Below are positions 11,380-21,441 of a DNA stretch of 64,000 nucleotides, piece by piece. The stretch is taken from contig OV050030.1 of assembly GCA_920105625.2 (NCBI GenBank), positions 426,734,740 to 426,798,739 of the forward strand, in the 5' to 3' direction. The notes beneath the pieces were generated by a model. That model was not told the DNA's origin. It saw only the letters and a list, made by a program, of their open reading frames with translations, and ran no database searches. The DNA comes from Clusia tigrina (lineage: Eukaryota > Arthropoda > Insecta > Diptera > Clusiidae). Position 1 is the stretch's first letter. Each line of letters opens with the position of its first letter. Made by a program: the position numbers and the translations under genes.

Positions 11380-13004
11380 GCTGAGCAGCCTCACTATGGA
11401 GGTTATAGTTGTGTTCCCGTTTATACTGCAAACTGGCGGTTTGGCCTGCTGAAATATTGTGGACGGTTTTTTAGATTGTTAAAGAATTTCCTCCCAATTT
11501 TTGTATTCCCTTTTGGAAGTGCCTTTTGTTGACTTAAATGACGTCAAAAATGGTGCCTCTCTCTTCTTCCTTGTATCATTGAAAAATTTCCGGTGAAATC
11601 TTCAGCCGGGTAAAGGTGTTATTCGCTTAATTTCGGTGATTTGTAGACGCGCTTCCTCAAATCACATCTTCAACCACGTAAATAGTGTCATTCGATTAAT
11701 CTGGACCATCTGCAGACGCGATTTCTCAAGTACTAACGTCACACTATTCCATCAAGACGAATGTACGAGCGATTCAGGCCAACATTACATCAACCAATTT
11801 TCAGTTAGGATTGTGCCACTCTTCGAATTAGCTTCTCAAATAGTCACACTTCCAATCAATATCAAAGAAGGCGAGGTGTGACACCACTTAGCAATAAAAA
11901 AGTGAATTTCATGATGAAAGTGCAAAATTGCAAAGTGAACTGTGATTCGTGACATAAGGCCCAGCAGGCAGTTTTCAGGTGATAAATTGTGTCTGCTATT
12001 TTAAACGGGGAGACTCACCTTGACCCATTTCCTGGAGGCACTTTTATGCACGATTAGATTTCAGTAATGTCGTGGCAGCTCTGGACCTGCCCTCTCCGGC
12101 ATTCACACATTATTAAATGGTACCTTTAAGTGTGCCTTTTCAACTAAGTGGAGGAAGTGTAAATTGGCCAGTTTGGAAAATAGTCATTAAGCCCACAAAC
12201 ATAATTAACACTGATAAATGTGGTAAGTAGTAAGTTTGGCATTGAAAAGTAATTGAATATAATTCAGCAAACCTTCAATAGGGCGCATTTGAAAACTCCA
12301 ACTCTGAGAAGGCAAACCTTCAGACTGGTTGCCAATGACGCGCGGGTGAACCAGAGAAGTGCCAAGTAAATTGAGAGTTGCGGTAACAATTTTGAATGCT
12401 GTGCGCAAATAAAACTTCAAATTCCGGATTCATTTAAGGCCGTGAGAAACTAAACGCACTTAAACTAAATGGAAACTGTGGTTTTGCTCCGAAGTGAATC
12501 AGTCACGAAACGGCTGCGCACATTAAAGTGGGTAATTGCAACATTAGCGCAGAGTTTTGAAGACAATCATAACGAAAAGTTTCGAGTTAAGCGCATTAAA
12601 AATTATTCACGATTGCATGAACAGGTGCCGTGCCAAATGTAGGGTAAATGTGAGTTTCAGTTGCCTTGCAAGGTGCACCCACAAATAATCAGTAATTGAA
12701 AATGCGATAAACTTTTGAAAATGACGGCATTATAAACGCGGTGCGGAGAAAAGGAACCGAACAACTCAAGGTAATTGTATGAGAAGCAAATGTCTAGAAA
12801 AGGTATACAGCAGACAGGTGACGGAGGTCTTTGAGTAGCTTTGGCAAATTATGTGTTAAGCAAACGTGACGTGAGGTAAAATTGGTGTTTGATGCCAGAT
12901 TCAGCTACGTTCAATGTAACTTCTTTACGAGTTCCGCTTTTAACATATTAGGGTGTCGCCAATCTAATCCATTAAGTTCGGAATTATTGATAATTGAGTA
13001 AAGA
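11380..13004. other. Non-coding stretch with a decayed ~68-bp tandem duplication
   Basis: No supported gene. At 11610-11746 two diverged copies of a unit of about 68 bases lie in tandem. Both contain GTAAA, ATTCG.TTAAT and GTAGACGCG/GCAGACGCG in the same order. Nothing else is recognisable. Confidence 0.45.
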
Positions 13005-13883
13005 TTATGGTATAAAGAAAGACTCTTATACTATGGTAATGATATTTCTTTATATCATGGAAATCCTGTCTTTTTATACTATGGTAATGATCTCTCTTTA
13101 TACCATGGTATTGATAACTCTTTATATCATAGTAATGATGTCTTTTTATAGCAATGATGTCTACTTATACCATAGTAATGATATCTTTTTATATCATGCT
13201 AATGATGTCTCTTCACACCATGGAAATGGTGTCTCTTTATACCATGGAAATGGTGTCTCTTTATACCATGGCAATGATGTCCTTTTATACCGTGGTAATC
13301 ATGTCTCTTTATACCATGCTAATCATGTCTCTTTATACCATGGTAATTGTGTCTTTCTATACCATGGTAATGATATCTCTTTATAACATGGAATTTATGT
13401 CTCTTTACACCATAGTAATGATGTCCCTCTATACCATGGTAATGATGTCTCTTTATACCATGGAAATGGTGTTTCTTTATACCATAGTAATGATATCTTC
13501 TTATACCATGGAAATGGTGTCTCTTTATACCATACTATTGGTGTCTCTTTATACCCTGGTAATCATGTCTCTTTATACCATGGAAATGATGTCTCTTTAT
13601 ACCATGGAAATGATGTATCTTTATACCATCGTAATCATGTCTCTTTATACCATGGTAATGATGTCCCTTTATACCGTAGTAATCATGTCTCTTTTTACCA
13701 TAGTAATGATGTCTCTTCATACCATAGTAATGATATCTTCTTATACCATGGAAATGGTGTCTCTTTATACCATAGTATTGGTGTCTCTTTATACCCTGGT
13801 AATCATGTCTCTTTATACTATGGAAATGATGTCTCTTTATACCATGAAAGTTATATCTTCTTATACCATGGAAATGATGTCGC
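13005..13883. repeat. 24-bp minisatellite, about 36 copies
   Basis: The monomer contains TCTCTTTATACCATGG followed by TAATGATG, 24 bases in all, repeated with 5-20% variation. Since 24 is a multiple of three, the plus strand stays open (13154-13969) and would give Met/Tyr-rich octapeptides of the type MSLYTMVM. The first copy (13010-13030) contains a partly inverted half unit, ATGGTATAAAGA, facing CTTATACTATGG. No signal peptide, domain or codon bias suggests translation. Confidence 0.92.
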
Positions 13884-15679
13884 TAATGCCGATAACAGCT
13901 GTGTTTATTAGTAACAGCAACGATTATATTCGCTCTGCGGTACTCGTTACTTTAATCGATCGGATGTGACGAGTACGAAACGCTGCTTTCCTGACATCTC
14001 TGATGCTCACCGACTGCTCTTTAAATCCACAATTTTTATCCATTTCGCGTTTTATTCAAATTTAGCACGCCTAAAATGCAACTCACAAGCTCAGGTGTTT
14101 CATGATTTCAAGTTTCCAGTTACACTTGGCAACAGCAGCTTCGCTGGTCATTGTTTTTTCAGTATAAATGGAATGAAGTTTGAGGATACGGGAGAGTAAC
14201 TCTATCTTGTCAGGGAACTGTGAACTCCAAATATTTCGATCCTTGCAAGGTTTAGGAGTTTTCATAGCACATTCTGAAGCTTGAGTATGTTAGAGTTTGA
14301 TCCTCCAGGAGCGATATCTGAGAAACAACATCTATGAAGACATCTTGCTAAGACTCTAAGGTTTCTCCGGTTAGGCTTCAGCAGGAATATCAACGCCAAA
14401 AAAGAAAATTCTAGAAGAATTTACTTATTGTAAGTTCCACCGTGGGATTTAGGCCAAAGCCTGATTTTTTTATAGAACTCCATTAAATGCGAACTGTTTG
14501 TAGGGTGTTTTGCCGACTCGAGAGAAGAGTTCAGGGGCAATGCGTGGCAAGTAGACTAGAGGTTAGTTAGATCACTAAAACTTTATTAGCCGAACCAGTT
14601 CCACTGAAAATACGGATTCCAGTTCTTCAATCATTTGAAACCCACCTGCTATACTCGTCGAGGGATATCAGTACCACACTTTTCCCTACATCAATGAAAC
14701 ACCATCATAAATTTCATCGTTTTAGTGGCAATGTCCTCTGTGGTCTCTACACATCCGTCTGCTTACCTGTTTTGAGAAAAAATGAATGAAGCATAATTGC
14801 AAAACAACTGGAAGTTTTGGTTACCAAATGTAACATTGGCATAATAAGTGAGGAGCGAGTGCCTTGCCACAATTTCAAGAGAGTTTTCCTTAAGCCAGTT
14901 ACAAAGCGCAAAGTGCCAACTCACGGGACCCATGTGTAAAAATCAATTTCGTAAGCTTTCAATGCAATTGTGGCAATTTCGTTGCTGGTGGGAATGGAAA
15001 ATGTTACTGCAACTTTGTTGGGCCAAAATATGTTTTGGTTGATTTGAAGATATTGTTCAAATGAGAGACAAGGATTGTATAATTGTCCACAACAGTGATT
15101 TACATTCATGGAAGCTGTTTCAATATTGTTACCTAACTTTGTATGTAGTTGAGGTCTACTCTACCTTGACCATTACTAATTCGTTGCGGTTGGTAATTGC
15201 GAAGGACGCTGTAACACAGGAAGAAGGTCGTCAAGTTTGGTTGGCATTCTGCCTGCGATTCCTGAAGGTTTCAACATTTTATTGGCATATCTGGTTACAC
15301 ACAATTAACGACCAAATTTGATACGCCGAGTTAATGCTGAATCATACTTGCCTAAATCGATCATGTTTCCAATACCACTTCCCTCACACAGTATACAGAA
15401 AGTCAAGTTATGCACTGGCCTCGTCTTTTACCTCCAGAAATTATATGACGAATCCCTTATAATTGCTTCAGAGGTAAGTGTGCTGAATCAGTAAAAACCT
15501 TCTTGAAAAAATATCTCAGCCGTCTTGGGTACTTTTACCTTTCAATGTGTTTAATGATGAATCAAAACATGGATTTAGCTCTAAAGACCTATAAAAAAAG
15601 TATCTTATAGGAACTCTGACATATTCTTAATCTAAAATCCTTTTAAGCACACCCACCAACATTTCAAAAATACTCTTCA
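13884..15679. other. Non-coding stretch downstream of IR gene G
   Basis: No frame of convincing coding character. It contains the 3' flank of gene G on the minus strand. No canonical AATAAA was found close to the G stop codon; its cleavage site is unresolved. Confidence 0.45.
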
Positions 15680-17611
15680 TTACTGAGCTGAGTCGGCTGC
15701 GTTGGCTGATTCGGCTGAGTTGGCTGAGTCGGCGCCTTTTCTGGAAACTACAATAAAATGTATATGTTTAGCACCGCTGTGCAACAGAGGCAGCAGCCAC
15801 TCCATCAGAAAAGACAACACGCTGATTAGGACCGCCACGCCATAAAACAACCAAATCCAGTAGAAGTCCTTCATTACCATGCCGTCATAATGTCGGCCAG
15901 TGCTCAAATCCTCCAAGGTAATCTTCTTGTTGGCCACCATGTCGTTGAAGGTCATCGTACGCCAGTGTTGCATCAGACCGCCTTCGTGCATTTGCTGCAC
16001 GAACTTGTTCAGCGGGGGCTTGTAGATGGAGTTCTCATTGATCGCCATGGCGAATGTGATCAGATCGTCGAGCACCAGGGCAATGCGAAAGAGTTTGCGT
16101 TGGAAGTTGGCCTGTTGCTGTTCGATAATAGGCCACAGCGTTGCCGTCACCGTGTAGCCATGTGAGGGCTGCAAGGATCTGCGCCTGCGCATAAACTCGG
16201 CCCAGGGGGAAATGATTTCGAAGCAGCTGTTGTAGCGTTCCCAAAATGCCGATCCTTTGGCATCCTGCAATAAGCCCACCTCATTTCTTTCGATCAGGAT
16301 TTTCAGTTTCGATTTGAGCAGATCATCGAAGGTGTCTATGCGTGGCTGCGTTGGTGGTTCGGTGAGAAACGCCTGCAGCTGAGCGCCGTAGAGGGTGCTC
16401 GTCAGAATACCCAGGATCAGAATGAGCAACAAAATACAACTGATTTTGAAATTGGTGTGTGCGTCCATGGGAAAGGACTGCGCCAGAACACCTCGCAACG
16501 ATTTGTCATTGAGCAGCAAATCGAACCAGAAGTTCATTTTGACCTCTTTGAGCTGCTGCCGAAAGATGGTGAGCAGGATGGAGAGTAAAACCGCGACTAC
16601 AATCAAGTAGCGCACAAAATCCGAACGCAGTATTAGCAAGAAGAGTTCGTGCACCTCGAGGTACGGCTCCACCGGTATCATGATCCACCAAACGGAGAAC
16701 TCTACAATAGAGGAGAACTCCTGGTAGTTGAGACTATCTGCGTCCTGTGGACTGCCTAAGGCAGTGGCTATGTCAATGATGCCGGCACGTGAATGATTTC
16801 GCAAAAGTTTCAGATAAATATCTTCGCCAATTTTAATGGGATACGGATACGTCAGAGTTGCGTTGATAGTAGCCACAAATGTCCGCATTAGTTTTCCAAC
16901 TGTGCCGGAAAGTTGCACTGTGCCGTTCTGATCTCTGTACAAAAACGATCTCGGTTCATTTTGGTCAGGTAGCGTGTAGAGTGGGTAACCACCGAGGTCC
17001 TGCATTTTATCTGGAAAATATTCAATTTCCTCTGAAAACTTATGGTGGTTCAGCTGAAATTTGGGAAAGTTGTCAAACCCGTAGACGGAGCGAGTGGCTG
17101 CGAAGTCTGCCGGCACGGCCACCACATTCAACATCTTCAGAGATGCACAGTACTTAAAACAATCTTCCAAGTTCTCGCTAAAGTCCAAGATGTCTTCGTT
17201 TATATTTAAATATATCACCACGCGGGTCTCTCGCATGTGGTACAAGTGTCTGGCTAGGCCATTGAGGGCCTGAGACCATTCATCATGATTGTTCAGACAC
17301 AAGATGCTCAATATTTCACTACTGAAGCGTACTTTCCATGAAAGATACTGCCACGTTTCCGCTAACACAACTGGCATCCGCAACTGTTTTGTAGCTGCTG
17401 TTTCGACCACTTCTACGTCACGACAGTTCTCCAGCAGTACAGTGGAGTAATCTTGTACACCTCTTAGTCCGAGCAGGAAGTTGCTGAAAGTTGACGGCGT
17501 TTGTGCTTCCTCATGACTTACTTGTATGTTGTTGTGTAGGAGCTGGAATGTCCATTCGGGGATTATGATTATTACTAGCAGCGTCAGTAGTTTGACTTCA
17601 CTAGGACACAT
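15680..17611 (-). CDS. Divergent ionotropic receptor (IR20a-clade type), gene G, intact
   Basis: Probable ligand-gated cation channel subunit of the plasma membrane in chemosensory, most likely gustatory, neurons. The frame extends upstream to a GTG at 17626, but the ATG at 17611 is followed by a hydrophobic signal peptide (VKLLTLLVIIIIP) and is chosen, giving 643 residues, a normal IR length. Visible layout: N-terminal extracellular domain; S1 half of the ligand-binding domain with LPDQNEPRSFLYRD and ATINATLTYPYP; TM1 (FVRYLIVVAVLLSILLTIF); pore segment with NDKSLRGVLAQSF; TM2 ending LQAFLTEPPTQ; S2; and TM3 (FYWIWLFYGVAVLISVLSFL). It is the most diverged member of the A/B/C subfamily and lies 11 kb from the cluster in opposite orientation to A-C. 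The C-terminal tail is low-complexity (Ala/Ser/Asn/Asp) and arises from a GGCTGAGTC-like micro-repeat at 15684-15735. Subfamily symbol not assigned. Confidence 0.93.
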   Translation of the reverse strand: MCPSEVKLLTLLVIIIIPEWTFQLLHNNIQVSHEEAQTPSTFSNFLLGLRGVQDYSTVLLENCRDVEVVETAATKQLRMPVVLAETWQYLSWKVRFSSEILSILCLNNHDEWSQALNGLARHLYHMRETRVVIYLNINEDILDFSENLEDCFKYCASLKMLNVVAVPADFAATRSVYGFDNFPKFQLNHHKFSEEIEYFPDKMQDLGGYPLYTLPDQNEPRSFLYRDQNGTVQLSGTVGKLMRTFVATINATLTYPYPIKIGEDIYLKLLRNHSRAGIIDIATALGSPQDADSLNYQEFSSIVEFSVWWIMIPVEPYLEVHELFLLILRSDFVRYLIVVAVLLSILLTIFRQQLKEVKMNFWFDLLLNDKSLRGVLAQSFPMDAHTNFKISCILLLILILGILTSTLYGAQLQAFLTEPPTQPRIDTFDDLLKSKLKILIERNEVGLLQDAKGSAFWERYNSCFEIISPWAEFMRRRRSLQPSHGYTVTATLWPIIEQQQANFQRKLFRIALVLDDLITFAMAINENSIYKPPLNKFVQQMHEGGLMQHWRTMTFNDMVANKKITLEDLSTGRHYDGMVMKDFYWIWLFYGVAVLISVLSFLMEWLLPLLHSGAKHIHFIVVSRKGADSANSAESANAADSAQ

Positions 17612-17662
17612 GTTGCACGTATTCACCCTCCACGGACAATACTGAGACCAAAATGGAAGCGT

Positions 17663-17689
17663 TGATAGGTGGCCGCTGGGCTTTTATTT
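17663..17689 (-). promoter_or_regulatory. TATA-like core promoter candidate of gene G
   Basis: On the minus strand AAATAAAAG (17689-17681) lies about 70 bases upstream of the ATG, with a TCAAC at 17664-17660 about 25 bases downstream of it. Gene A has the same AAATAAAAG followed 28 bases later by TCAATAC. The recurrence in two diverged paralogues is the only support. Confidence 0.35.
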
Positions 17690-18436
17690 TGAGAACTACT
17701 CTTGGCCTACATAAGTGGAATCATTAGAATATTGTCCTGTCCTATAATTTTCGTATTGTTTTTGATGTAATTTCGTGATTTTCTTTTTTATTGTTAATAG
17801 CACCTCACTTCCTCTTATTAATTTTGAACCCTTCTACACATGTCTTAATCGGAAAAACAAACAGGGGCTGTGTTATGCATGGTAATTGGTGTGATTACAA
17901 CAAATAATCTACGCAGTTATGCAGCGCTTTCCGAGATTGGAGGAATGTAACACTCCCTGCGTTTGCATAGGAGCAATTTAGAGTTGCTAACATGGCCGGC
18001 ACCATCATAAATCCTCATTTCCCCCGAACTTTAATTTGACAATATTGGCGTGGGGCTGAGTTCGATAGAAATTTGGGGGAAGGGGGAGTTATCAACTTTA
18101 TGCATAAGATACCAATACTTCCAGCTTAGACTCTTCTAAGAACTTCTTTATGGTTGGGTTCATCTTGGTTGGGTTTCTAAAACCACTTTCAATGTATTAA
18201 TCTGAACTGTATCCGGGGTCTTCGTCTAAGCCTTGCAGCGCCTGAGGCAGTCATATTAACTTTGAATTCATTTTAAGGGTATTATTCCATCTGTACAAGA
18301 CGATCCGCAGATGGAACTCATATGTAGCGAGCCCAGAAAATAGCTGAAGTTATTGTTTCCAGTGTGGAATACTGTCATCTTTTTCCATTTCTAACTCAGT
18401 GCTCACAAATTTATTCAGTAACTTGCCATTTCAAGG
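17690..18436. other. Non-coding upstream flank of gene G
   Basis: Presumably holds the control region of gene G. No gene and no recognisable repeat seen. Confidence 0.4.
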
Positions 18437-18676
18437 TTACTTTAATTGGTTCCATTTTGGATATTCGTAAAAGAGTCCCTCCTCATCCTGTCCCTTCATG
18501 AAGTGCTCAAGTTGTCTGTGAAACTTCTCCATTGAGTGCGTTCGTTTCCGATTTCCCTCCAGAATATGCCAATTCATGGATTTCTTTCTAAAAGGGTACC
18601 CACCATGATACCTTCGGCGTTCCATGTTTTCGACTTCCTTGAAGAACTCTGTACAAACCCTAGCCACATGCTTCAC
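18437..18676 (-). CDS. Unrecognised 79-codon open frame, possibly exon or gene fragment
   Basis: The frame opens with no ATG (GTG at 18676, upstream TAG a few codons before) and would encode a strongly charged peptide, with pieces such as FFKEVENMERRRYHGGYPF and DEEGLFYEYPKWNQLK. The composition looks more protein-like than the surrounding chance frames. It ends at a TAA. Its 5' side lies 7 bases from the inverted-repeat element at 18683-18830. It may be one exon of an unseen gene or a relic cut off by an insertion. I recognise no family. Confidence 0.22.
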   Translation of the reverse strand: MKHVARVCTEFFKEVENMERRRYHGGYPFRKKSMNWHILEGNRKRTHSMEKFHRQLEHFMKGQDEEGLFYEYPKWNQLK

Positions 18677-18682
18677 CCTCTT

Positions 18683-18830
18683 ATGCTATGTTCCCACCTA
18701 AAGCTCTACCGTGGTTAACTATTTTTTGAAAGAGCGACTCTCGTGACTATCTCTCAATCGTTCCCACCGAAAAAAAGGTTTCATTGTGGTTAAGTTTCCC
18801 GCCAAAATCCTGTTGGTGGGAACATAGCAT
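18683..18830. mobile_element. MITE-like element with perfect 16-bp terminal inverted repeats
   Basis: ATGCTATGTTCCCACC at 18683-18698 is matched exactly, inverted, by GGTGGGAACATAGCAT at 18815-18830, giving a 148-base element with no coding capacity. Inside each end is a GTGGTTAA motif (18711 and 18786) on the same strand. No convincing target-site duplication is seen: the flanks are CTCTT and TAGTA. A 16-bp perfect match at this spacing is far beyond chance, so a non-autonomous DNA transposon is the best reading. The superfamily is not assigned. Confidence 0.7.
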
Positions 18831-20576
18831 TAGTATCGATTTCACTTCTAATTACAGAGTTTGAGCTGTTTCACCATTGGCTCTGTCGACTCTTTTGGTT
18901 GACCTTGCTTGTAGGTCAGAGGATTCGCTATTTACGTGTGAGGCAGTTGTTCGTTATTTGGGAACTGTTGAAAAGTCATGTGATTCATGTTAGGATGCCG
19001 TGGATCAGCCACCTGACCAACCAACCAAACAACCAACCAACCATCATCCAAATTCCGAATGACCACTGTTGACACATTGGTCGTGATCTTTCTGAGCTGT
19101 GGTAGTGCATCTATTTCTTTCTTTGCAACTTCTGTTCTTCTACTTTTGGCAATAATGCTGCGTCAGTAGGTGGTGTTTTGACTTCTTCGACATTAGTGCA
19201 TTCAATTAAAAGACCAGGATTGTTGGAGGGACTAAAACGACTTTCCCAATACTATGGTTTATATTGGAAAACTCAGTATTCCGATGATCACAGATAATTA
19301 GTGTCTGTGTTAATCGAAAGCTGCCACATTATCAGTTAGAATTGAAGTCCTCTGTACATATCGTGGAAGGCGATGACAAGTAAATCAAGCAGAAAAATCT
19401 GGGAGAATAAGGGGAATAACTGCTTCAAGACAAATGAGACATAAAACGTTGGCCAGAGGGCTTCATTCCGCAGACTTCTATGGGCACTTCGGACCCTTCG
19501 GTCCCGTCGAAACCTTCATCTTTATTTCAGGTTTAGCGAGGCGAGGTTTTGCCAAAGATTTGAGTCTCTTTTGACCTGCTAAATTACCAATAAAGTAACC
19601 CACTGTTGAGGTGAATTTGTAATGCACCACAACACCCCGCTAAGGAGGAAATGCTCCAAATTGTGTTTCAAACTATTAAAGTAGTCTCTTTCGACCGTGG
19701 TTCCCCTCTATTGCGGTTATGTTGGACTTAATCGACTCTCCCCCTCTCACACCGAAGTGATTTATTGCAGCTTCACAGCAAAGCCATCAGAATTGAAAAC
19801 AATTCGATACGGCATGGAAAGTTGCCTAATACGCTACCGAACGGATTGGTTCACAGCGGTATTGATACGTAATCCGCAGCTCCGGATTGCGCAATAATTA
19901 TGTTTGAACAAAATATTCCAAGTGCCGCGGCCGGTGGAGATAGCGCGGCCATCCTCCTACAACTCATCAATAATTAATTAAGCCATAATAAACCAGTCAG
20001 GGAAGCAAATTGCCACACTTTGCCGTGAATGCAGCCGCAGTGCGAGCTCTGGGACGGGTCGACGTGCGTCAGAGAATGCAGCACTTTTGATGATGTAAAG
20101 CGCTATAAAATGATAGGTTCGAACAAAAATGCAAACTAGGGCTACTTAACACAACAACAACAACATCACTAACATCAGTAATGAACATCATTTACCCGTA
20201 GGTGTGTCTGAGCACCAATTTAAACCTGATCGATCACTGGGCAACTTGCATTTAGGGTCAAAAAGGCAGCCGCAAGGGCCAAGTGAATTGTTGAATATGA
20301 TGGAATCCAGTTCAGTTTATTGCGTCTTACACAATCATTAATTATGTGTCTAACTCTTGACTGACACGCCCCGAAATTTCATTCATTGCGTAGAGAAGGA
20401 TTAATTGAAACCAGCACAGTTCCCCTCTGGGGGCCTAGGACGCTTATTAGGATGCCAAGACACATCATGCCAAATTTGGGTTTTGCATGCAAATTGATTC
20501 TAGAGTGGAGACCTAGAATCAGAGAACACAGAGAAAGGAAAGTCTTTTTCGTTGCCAGCGTCCGTAGCGGACACAC
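18831..20576. other. Non-coding stretch, no gene recognised
   Basis: Contains a short (AACC)n run at about 19017-19043 and CAACAA repeats near 20150-20164. No supported coding region. Confidence 0.45.
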
Positions 20577-20668
20577 CACGATTTTGAGTGGATTCACCAC
20601 GATTCTGAGTGGATTCACCACGATTGACAGTGGATTCGTGTACACGATTGACAGTGGATTCGTGTACC
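20577..20668. repeat. 21-bp minisatellite, 4-5 degenerate copies
   Basis: GGATTCACCACGATTCTGAGT-type units repeat in tandem. The last two copies are altered to GATTGACAGTGGATTCGTGT. The tract abuts the 22-bp array that follows but is unrelated in sequence. Confidence 0.85.
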
Positions 20669-20670
20669 TG

Positions 20671-21441
20671 CAACGTCCAGGATACTCCTGTGCAACCTTT
20701 AGGGTACTCTTGTGCAACCTCCAGGACACTCCTGTGCAACCTTCAGGGTACTCCTGTGAAACCTTCAGGATACTCTTGTGCAACTTCCAGGATACTCCTG
20801 TGCAACTTTCAGGGTACTCCTGTGCAACCTCCAGGGTACTCCTGTGCAACCTTCAGGGTACTCTTGTGCAACCTTCAGGGTACTCTTGTGCAACCTCCAG
20901 GACACTCCTGTGCAACCTTCAGGGTACTCCTGTGAAACCTTCAGGATACTCTTGTGCAACCTTCAGGGTAATCTTGGGCAACCATCAGGGTACTCCTGTG
21001 CAACCTTCAGGATACTCTTGTGCAACCTCCAGGACACTCCTGTGCAACCTTCAGGGTACTCTTGTGCAACCTTCAGGGTACTCCTGTGCAACCTTCAGGA
21101 TACTCCTGTGCAACTTTCAGGGTACTCCTGTGCCATCTTCAGGATACTCTTGTGCAACCTCCAGGACACTCCTGTGCAACCTTCAGGGTACTCTTGTGCA
21201 ACCTCTAGGATACTCCTGTGCAACCTTCAGGGTACTCTTGTGCAACCTCCAGGATACTCCTGTGCAACTTTCAGGATACTCCTGTGCAACTTTCAGGGTA
21301 CTCTTGTGCAACCTTCAGGGTACTCTTGGGCAACCTTCAGGGTACTCCTGTGCAACCTCTAGGATACTCCTGTACAACTTTCAGGGTACTCCTGTGCAAC
21401 CTCCCGGGTACTCCTGTGCAACCTTCATGATACTCCTGTAC
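20671..21441. repeat. 22-bp minisatellite, about 35 copies
   Basis: Core unit TGTGCAACCTTCAGGGTACT plus two bases (CC or CT), repeated for 771 bases. Common alternates are CTCC for CTTC, GATACT or GACACT for GGTACT. Since 22 is not a multiple of three, one plus frame reads a 66-base, 22-residue repeat through all three phases (GYSCATFRVLL then CNLQGTPVQPS). That frame is open from 20386 to 21624, beyond both ends of the array, but starts at a TTG; the first ATG is inside at about 20449. I see no secretion signal or domain and treat it as non-coding. Confidence 0.93.

Noticed and set aside
5834..11532. Very long open frames (910, 1400, 755, 711 codons) in the 15-bp array as protein genes
   Set aside because: A stop-free monomer whose length is a multiple of three leaves several frames open automatically on both strands. 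The array also has frameshifts and stop variants, and no leader or domain is visible.
13005..13883. CRISPR-like array
   Set aside because: The 24-bp units are contiguous with no unique spacers, and the genome is clearly eukaryotic.
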